DNA from: Iris pallida
Taxonomy: Eukaryota; Streptophyta; Magnoliopsida; Asparagales; Iridaceae
NCBI GenBank assembly: GCA_029216955.1
Contig: JANAVB010042297.1
Location: 39,495 to 103,494, forward strand
Reading direction: 5' to 3'
Length of the DNA: 64,000 bases
Below the pieces are notes generated by a model that did no database searches, was not told where the DNA came from, and saw only the letters and a list, made by a program, of their open reading frames with translations. Positions 57,290 through 64,000 of the stretch are shown here, in pieces. The translations under genes were made by a program, and so were the position numbers. Numbering within the stretch: position 1 is the stretch's first letter; every line of letters begins with the position of its first letter.

Positions 57290-57612
57290 GCTCAAACCCG
57301 ACCCCCCTCCAAATCAAAACCCTCAGTTCCTTTTTTCATTCCCCCTCTCTGTCTCCCCCCTATTTTCCTTTTCATCTTCTCCTCTCCTATTCCATCCTAC
57401 AATAGCCCCGAACGCCCGCTCGAATGCCTCACGCCTCTGGCGACTCCTTCATCGCCGTCGTCCAGGCCAACTCCTTCCTGGAGGACCACGACAGGTGCTC
57501 ACCTCAACAACCACCTCTTCTCCCTCTTCTCCTCAGGCTAATTGCAAACCCTCGTTGATTTCTCTCTCTCTCCTTCAATTTCTCGACGCCATCTCCCCCA
57601 ATCTCTCACAGG
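57290..57612 (+). other. GC-rich exon-like segment in the CACTA element
   Basis: It contrasts with the AT-rich surroundings. C/T-rich leader, a short frame from ATG at 57425 (ASGDSFIAVVQANSFLEDHD), then CTCTCACAG/GTACG resembling a splice donor and telo-box-like AAACCCTAACCC at about 57619 and 57663. It could be a captured gene start. I do not recognise the protein. Confidence 0.35.
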
Positions 57613-60600
57613 TACGATCCAAACCCTAACCCTAAAATTTCATGATCCCCAATTTCTGTTATCCAAACCCTAACCCTAAAATTTCAAATTTTCTCCCATT
57701 TCTATTTCTTTCCTATTTCTTCGTTCGAGTAGCCTATTTTTAGGGTTTTGCTTGCGGAATTCATGCATGAACATGAATACGACGCTACACGATACCATAC
57801 CGACACGGGGTCGCTGACACGGGACCGATTTTTTTACGTGCCCTAGCGTATTTCGGGGCGTTTGTCTCATGTCTGACACAACGCAGCTCGGACACAGTGT
57901 CCGACTTCAAAATTTGTGTTATTGGGTGGTAGGAAGAAGATGGATCTTGATCCACCAATGGTCTTTTCACTTGTTTCGGAACTTTTATTTGGGCCTTTTC
58001 ATTTGTTGTGTACAAGTTGTATAATTGGCATAGTTTTTATGGTCGTTGAACAACTGTTTCGCTAGTGTAGTTAGTCTCTTGTTTGTTTATTTATTGTCAT
58101 ATCCCTATTGTTCATGTCCTCGTTTTTCAGATATATATCACATTACCATGTCCATGTCATGTTGCCTTATCTAGGTCCATGAAATGCAAGTGTAAAATGC
58201 AAGCTTTGCCTTTTTCACCATTTTCAAAATACTTTCCAACATATGCTTTCATAAGTTACAATAATGCAACTTTTTTGCTATAACAACATATTAAAGTAGT
58301 TTAGCTACTAGATCAATTCTTACTACTAGGTACAATTTGTTGTCCTTTCATTAGTTTTCGAATAACATATTCTCGGAGATGGTTGAAATTTAGGATAGTG
58401 AAATTGTCTGATGCTTGCGTCAGCTATTATATATATTTTCTTTGATTTTGACACTCTTCAATATCTTTCGGTATATGACTTGTATATATCATGTCCATTA
58501 TGGATGTAAATTTGGAATATAAATATTATTATATACACTACTAGTTGATTTATTTTTGGTTATTGCAGGTTCCATCTAACATTGTAAGCACAATAATTGT
58601 TTGTTGTTGGATGATGTAAGTTTCAACATCACTTCTTGTTATAGTTCTTATGAGTGATGATCATATTTGCAACTTTTATGTTTCCCTAACCAAACTAGAA
58701 AAAAAATTTGTAATAATGCATCATGTTATACAATGCACTGTCATGAAAATATTTTGTGAATCCTTGTACATAATGGAATGATGCTCTTCAGTAAGTACCA
58801 TGTCTAAATTACACCTAAAGACAATATTTTCATATAAATAGTGTTTTACTTAATAAACTTATGTGGAAAGCTATAATTATTGCAAAAGGGAAATCCTTTT
58901 GGTGCTGAAAATAATTGAAGTGACAAGTATGGACTAGTTACAGTTGGGATTCCCTTACCGAGCTTAGTAATGTCTTTGTTTCTCATTTTACTTGTATCTT
59001 CTAGATCCTCAGCTTAAAGACCCCAACTAGAGAAGTTCACACTAATATGTAGTAACTTCTACTAACTCTTAACCCCCTTTCCTTTATCTATTTCTTGTGT
59101 ATTCTTTTAGCTCCGCCCCAATTTCTATGATGCTTGGTCAAACTTAGCCAATGCTTATACACGAAAAGGATATTCAAGATGTAAGTTAATGCATTATAGA
59201 TGTTTGTCACTATTTACCTATTTTTCTTCTCTTACCAAATGATTTGGGAATTTGATTTTTGTGTACTAAGTGTATCTAAAAACGTTATGGGTAGTATTTG
59301 AAAATGTTATGGGTAAGGAATACTGAGCTTATGCCAGTTATTATAAATTTTTACTGCAATGCTTTAGGTAGTTTGGATTCTTTTAAATTTTGTTGCAATA
59401 ATGTGGAAAACTATTTTACATACATGACACATTTTTGCAATCTGATTCAGCCTGCTTTTTGCAACTTGAAAATATTTTACCATGTTACTTAAACAACTTC
59501 ACACTTACAATATTTGGAACATGAATATATATATATATATATATATAACAATGAGAATTCTCATTGAGTGAATCTCTAATGTGATGGCGAGGCATGTTCC
59601 TGGAGCCATTTGTCGATCTGAGCCTCTTATCAGTCTTCTTTCTTTTGGCTTGTGCTTTGGTGTATTGGGTTACAATTTGGGGTTTGGTTTGCTGTCTTTG
59701 CTAGTTTTGCTTTGCTGCCTTTGCTAGTTTTGCTTGGTTGGTTGCCTTTGCTAGATTTTTTATTCTTTCATGTGGTCTATTTTTAATACCCAATTTAAAT
59801 TGCTCAAAATTGATTTTACAAATTGAAAAGTGCAATATTTTCTTGAGAAAAGTGGTATTTTAGCATTTTGGGTCATGAATGTCTAGGCAACATGTTAAGG
59901 GATTAGGAAATGAAGGTGGAAACTAAATTTTGGAGGCAATTAAGCCCTAAAGAAAACATGAAGTAGAAGCCTTTTATTCAAAAAACAAGAATATGGTGTT
60001 TAGCATTTTTGACATTTAATTAGAGTGTCTGTATCATGTACGATATCTGCAGAAATTGACAACCATTTTTTAGTGTATGTGCTTCCTAGCTTATATGCTT
60101 GGATATGCTTATCCAACTTTGAGTGCTTCAAGGCCATGGAGATGGAGAGGGTTCATAGGTATGCCTTTTCGAAGGGTGATCGAAAATGGGAGGCTAGAGA
60201 TATATGGATGAGAGAGCTTACTTGTGGCTGGTTGAAAGGTTTTACTAGTGTCGATATAGGTACGGAAGCTGGAAGAGCTTTCTTGAGGTTTCTTGGTAAG
60301 TGACAACTGCTCCTTCAACCTCCCTATTTCAACTTTTTCCTGAACTAGGAAGCCATCTATGTTGCACAGATACGAATGACACTATTCAGCTTATACAAGG
60401 TATTTTCTGCTATATTTTATTTTATGTCTTTTGACTTGGCTTGTCTGCATTAAATTGGTTGGTATCTTGCTAGAATATTTTGCTGGGTTGTTGGTTGGCA
60501 TCATGGTGGTTGGGTGGTACCTTTGGTGGATGGATTTGATCTGACCCTAACTTTGTTTGTTGTATTTTCTTGAAGTATAGATACTTCACTAAGTTGCATA

Positions 60601-61130
60601 AATTTATCTTTGCTTGCCTTTGTTGCATTTTTTTGTTGGGTTTGCAATTTTGCTTGGTTGCAGGTTAAGGTTTCCTGGCTTTAGTGCTCTTGCATTATCT
60701 GGATTATTTCAGGTTTGCAGTTTAGGTGACAAGACATATACTACGTTTGCATTTTGCTCGTTGCTTTGCTTTGCTTTTTTTTATTAGTTTGATGCATTTT
60801 GTGTAACTTGTTAGCAATAGGTTTGTGCTTATACCGAAAGGTTTGTTGCTGTATTGTAGTCTTCTTTGCTTTATTTTTGGCAACTTGGATTTTCAGTATT
60901 AAAAATTGGTAGGTTGGTACAATTTGGTCATATAATATTGATACTTTTGAAGTTTTCTTGCATTAATATAAATTTATATATAACTATTATGATTTATGGG
61001 CGTTGATGAGATACTTTGGACTTTGGAAGTTCTTGTTGCTTGTAGTCTATGATTTATGGGAATTGGCGAGATACTTTGGACTTTTATAGTTTTGCCTTGC
61101 CTGTAGGCTTCTTCTTTTAACTATGTTGTT
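57613..61130 (+). other. CACTA interior, mostly unassigned
   Basis: AT-rich, no convincing gene. A GACAC/GTGTC-rich stretch is at 57795-57905. A 92-codon frame at 60025-60303 has an ordinary composition with the block EMERVHRYAFSKGDRKWEAR and ends in a GTAAGTG at the stop, as an exon might. Unrecognised. Confidence 0.4.
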
Positions 61131-61790
61131 TTGTTTTCATACTTGATACTTTGGAGTTTGGACTTTGGAGGCTATGTTGCCTACTTGCCTGGATGTATTG
61201 TTTGTAGGCTTCTTCTCATTTTATGTGTTGCCTACTGGAATCTGGAATCTGGATGCCTCTTTACTTGCATGTAGGCAGTAACTTTCTTCATTATGATGTG
61301 GTGATCCATCTCTGATCTCTGAGCCCATTATAGTATATATTATTATTTAATTTTGTTTTCATACTTGATACTTTGGATGCTATGTTGCCTACTTGCCTGG
61401 ATGTGTTGTCTGTAACCTGTAGGCTTCTTCTCATTTTATGTGTTGCCTACTTTAGTCTGGAATCTGGATGCCTCTTTACTTGCCTGTAGGCAGTAACTTT
61501 CTTCATTATGATGTAGTGATCCACCTCTGATCTCTGAGCCCATTATAGTATATATAATTATTATTACTATTTAATTTTTTTCATACTTGATACTTTGGAG
61601 GCTATGTTGCCTACTTGACTGGATGTGTTGTCTGTAGGTTTCTTCTTATTTTATGTGTTGCCTACTTTAGTCTGGAAATCTGGAATCTGGATGCCTCTTT
61701 ACTTGTCTGTAGGCTTCTTCTTATTTTATGTGTTGCATGTGAGGACTAGTATGTAGTTATTTCATCATTATAATGTTCTCAAGTCCTGAA
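61131..61790 (+). repeat. Tandem repeat of about 221 bp in CACTA element
   Basis: Three copies begin near CATACTTGATACTTTGGA at 61139, 61360 and 61582. They share TTGCCTACTTGCCTGGATG, TCTGGAATCTGGATGCCTC and TCTGATCTCTGAGCCCATTA. The third is truncated and rearranged. Confidence 0.85.
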
Positions 61791-62662
61791 AAATCACTAT
61801 TATTGTCATGATCATAGAGAGTTGATTATCTAATTTATGTTTTTTTTTGGTTTATCGTCCTGTTAATTTGATTCATTATGCCTCTATAGACCCAAAAAAA
61901 TTCTCATTTCCTCTCCTTGTAATACCTTTTTTTGTAGGGTACAGTGTTGGCTTTTGAAGGGATATATACAATGTTGGCTTTTGAAGGGATGCCACTATTT
62001 GGTGTTGGTGAATGCAATATTTCAATATTTTGAGGCCGACTGCCCTAAAAGGAAAAGATGTATATATTTTTGGATTTGAAATGTAATGGTGATATGTTGG
62101 TAAAACAAAGTTGGAAAAAGAGATATTTTGAAATATAATTAAGATGATGTGATATTTGGATATTTTTAATGAAATGTTTCAAATATTAGTTAAATTTCAT
62201 ATTTCTGTTGTCTCAAGAAATTAATATGCTTTTTATAATGTACTGAATTATAAGCATTGACAGGTGATATATATGTGTGTGAATAACCAGAACAGAACGT
62301 TAGAAAGTGTTATGTATAAGTTCTTTTTATAACGTTTCATGTACGTTTTATGAATAACTTCAGAACCAGATCATTTTAGAAAGCGTTATGTTTATGTATC
62401 TTAGTCATAACGCTTTCGGACAGATATGTTATATATAATGATAATTTTAATGTCGTTTTCAAATTTAGTGTTATATAAAATTGACTTAATTATCTCGTTT
62501 TTTTATTAAAAAAATGTCATATAAGTGTAAGTCATATATAACGGTTTTTTCTAAACTTTTATAACACCGTGTTCATGACGGTTGCCTGCTTCAAAAAAAC
62601 TGTCATAAATTATCATATATGACGGTTTTTACCCGTCATAAAATGGTAATTTTCTTGTAGTA

Positions 62663-63040
62663 TGATATTCATTGATGATATACTAGTATACTCTAAGAGT
62701 CATGGAGCATGAGGAGAATCTTTGAGTTGTGTTTGGAGTATTGAGAAATGAGAAATTGTATGCCAAGCTCAGTAAGTGTGACTTTTGCTTAGACAAGGTC
62801 TTATTTTTGGGCGTATCATTTCTAGTGATGAACTTTCAATTGATCCAGAGAAGATAGAGGCAGTTGCGACATGGCCAGTGCCTACATCAGTTTCAGAGGT
62901 GAGGAGTTTTCTCGAACTTTTCGAATACTATCGAAAGTTCGTAGAGAATTTTTCGAGGATTGCTGAGCCCCTGACGCGGTTGACACGTAAGGAGCAGGAG
63001 TTTACCTGGACGGCAGAGCTCTTCCTTCAGGATTAGGCGG
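62663..63040 (+). pseudogene. Chromovirus RT C-terminal half (element 4)
   Basis: Resumes with IFIDDILVYSKSHG (catalytic IDD, about 62665-62705), a frameshift, then YAKLSKCDFCL, ELSIDPEKIEAVATWPVP (62825-62882), VRSFLELFEYYRKFV and FTWTAEL. About 25 codons expected between this point and the RNase H start (LPSG...) are absent, a small deletion at about 63022. Confidence 0.82.
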
Positions 63041-63410
63041 CTTTGTAGTATATAGTGACGCATCCGGCAGTGGATTGGGATGTGTCCTGATGCAGCAGCA
63101 TGGTAAGGTAGTTGCTTATGCATCGAGACAATTGAGGGCCCATGAAAGGAATTATCTGACGCACGATCTAGAGTTGGCTGTAGTCATATTTGCACTAAAA
63201 CTCTGGAGGCACTATCTATATGGCGAGAAAGTGGAGATATTTACCGACCATAAGAGTTTGAAGTACGTCTTTACTTAAAAATAGTTAAATATGAGACAAA
63301 GACGTTGGTTGGAGCTGATGAAGAACTTCGACATTGAGCTACAATACCATCCTGGGAAGGTGAATGTAGTAACAGACGCCTTAAGCAGGAAGCCCACAGC
63401 TTATTTCTTG
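63025..63410 (+). pseudogene. Chromovirus RNase H (element 4)
   Basis: [18 protein letters not shown] (63047-63096), [50 protein letters not shown]. Then a TAA and a TAG, followed by QRRWLELMKNFDIELQYHPG and VVTDALSRK. The catalytic D and E positions are recognisable. Confidence 0.83.
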
Positions 63411-64000
63411 ACAAATCAGCGTCAGTTGCTTGAGGATCTTCAGGAACTTGGGATTAAAGTTATATTGCCGGGCTCAGAAGGTGTTATAGCACAGTTGGAA
63501 GTTCAGTCTTCACTAGTTGAAAGGATTAAGACAGCTTTGCCTACGGATGCGAGAAGCAGAAGGCTTCATAAGAAGACTAAGTCAGAAGAGCAAGCAGGGT
63601 TGTGTATTCACGAGGATGGAACATTGAGGTACGGAGAGCACTTATATGTTCCAAATAGAGAGCTTCGGCAAAAATTGATGGAAGAAACGTATAGTTCTAT
63701 CTACTCTATTCATCCCAAGGGTACAAAGATGTACCGAGATTTGAGACAGTATTTCTGGTGTTACGGGATGATGAGAGATATGCACGATTTATAGCTAGAT
63801 GTGGTCTATCAGTAGGTCAAGATCGAGCATCAGAGATCAGCCAAACTTCTACAGCCACTTCATATTCTTGAGTGGAAGTGAGAATATATCACGATGTACT
63901 TCATCACTGGATTATTGAGAAGCCCTAGCGGGAAGGATACGGTCTGGGTGATTATAGATCGACAGACCAAGTCAGCATATTCTTGTCATTTCAAGTAGGA
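63411..64000 (+). pseudogene. Chromovirus integrase N-terminal part (element 4)
   Basis: Linker LQELGIKVILPGSEG and LRYGEHLYVPNRELRQKLME, then the zinc domain region IHPKGTKMYRDLRQYFWCYG. The two Cys expected about 20 residues later are replaced (LDVVYQ) and flanked by stops at 63792 and 63813. The core begins with EYITMYFITGLLRSPSGKDTVWVIIDRQTK (as two stretches), where the catalytic Asp position reads Y. Runs off the window. Confidence 0.78.

Larger units (their letters stand above)
57069..62662 (+). mobile_element. CACTA (En/Spm-type) DNA transposon without recognised transposase
   Basis: The left end CACTACAAGAAAA is the standard CACTA terminus. The right end TTTTCTTGTAGT matches its inverse, with the final G apparently A. 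Subterminal regions carry many ATAACG/CGTTAT motifs in both orientations (57085-57265 and 62240-62640), as expected for transposase sites. The flanking three bases TGG and TGA differ at one position, so the 3 bp duplication is uncertain. Length 5,594 bp. No TNP2 or TNPA-like ORF is visible, so it is non-autonomous or decayed. Removal restores the RT frame neighbourhood of element 4. Confidence 0.85.
55924..64000 (+). mobile_element. Tekay-like chromovirus (element 4), split by CACTA element, runs off window
   Basis: The outermost recognisable element. Gag tail and protease (55980-56430), RT (56500-57068, resuming 62663), RNase H and integrase (to 64000). All domains are frameshifted. Its left part lies beyond the insertion of element 5. 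Confidence 0.85.

Noticed and set aside
57619..57690. Telomere-like AAACCCTAACCC
   Set aside because: Only two short copies in a leader-like segment; more like telo-box promoter motifs than interstitial telomere.
57795..57905. GACAC/GTGTC-rich stretch as a functional array
   Set aside because: Similar low-complexity GTGTC-rich sequence is common in plant repeats; no further structure visible.

Overview
This window is nuclear DNA of a seed plant, most likely an angiosperm with a large, repeat-rich genome. I see no host gene, rRNA, tRNA or CRISPR array. Almost every base can be assigned to LTR retrotransposons of plant-specific lineages, plus one CACTA DNA transposon. Typical plant signals support this: gag/pol domains of the Tat-type Ty3/gypsy, Tekay-like chromovirus and SIRE-like Ty1/copia lineages, an initiator-Met tRNA primer site, and the CACTACAAGAAAA terminus.

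Layout by nesting. The outermost element is a plus-strand chromovirus (element 4: 55924-57068 and 62663-64000). Its reverse transcriptase is split by a 5.6 kb CACTA element (57069-62662). A minus-strand chromovirus (element 5) entered element 4 at 55923/55924. Its long 5' LTR is scattered over 33518-34928, 43764-44177, 53558-53613 and 54989-55923, and its gag is at 32299-33341. Three younger elements sit inside that LTR: a SIRE-like copia (34929-43758, minus), a pol-less chromovirus (element 3, 44178-53552, minus) and a solo LTR (53614-54983, minus). The gag of element 5 is cut at 32298/32299 by a Tat-lineage gypsy element (element 1, <1-32298, plus). Element 1 is itself interrupted twice: in its protease by a coding-poor SIRE-like copia (1389-9722) and in its 3' LTR by a pol-less Tat relative (element 2, 20802-31574). 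Five insertions have both target-site duplications visible: CTACC, GTCCC, CAATC/CGATC, GATCA and GTTGC.

How the parts work together. Element 1 carries the Tat set gag-PR-RT-RNH-archaeal RNH-INT, all broken by frameshifts. After this come a 3' region of tandem repeats and hairpins, then an antisense accessory gene (19720 to 15967) with its own TATA box and splice-like junctions and a plant-mobile-domain-like core. Element 2 keeps LTRs, primer site, gag and protease but has lost pol and the antisense gene, so any mobility would depend on proteins supplied by a relative. The SIRE-like copia at 34929-43758 has gag-PR-INT-RT-RNH and an extra 3' gene behind an internal promoter. In both the Tat element and this SIRE element, the short motif array found in the LTR promoter region recurs at the promoter of the accessory gene. 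I consider this shared layout the most interesting signal in the window.
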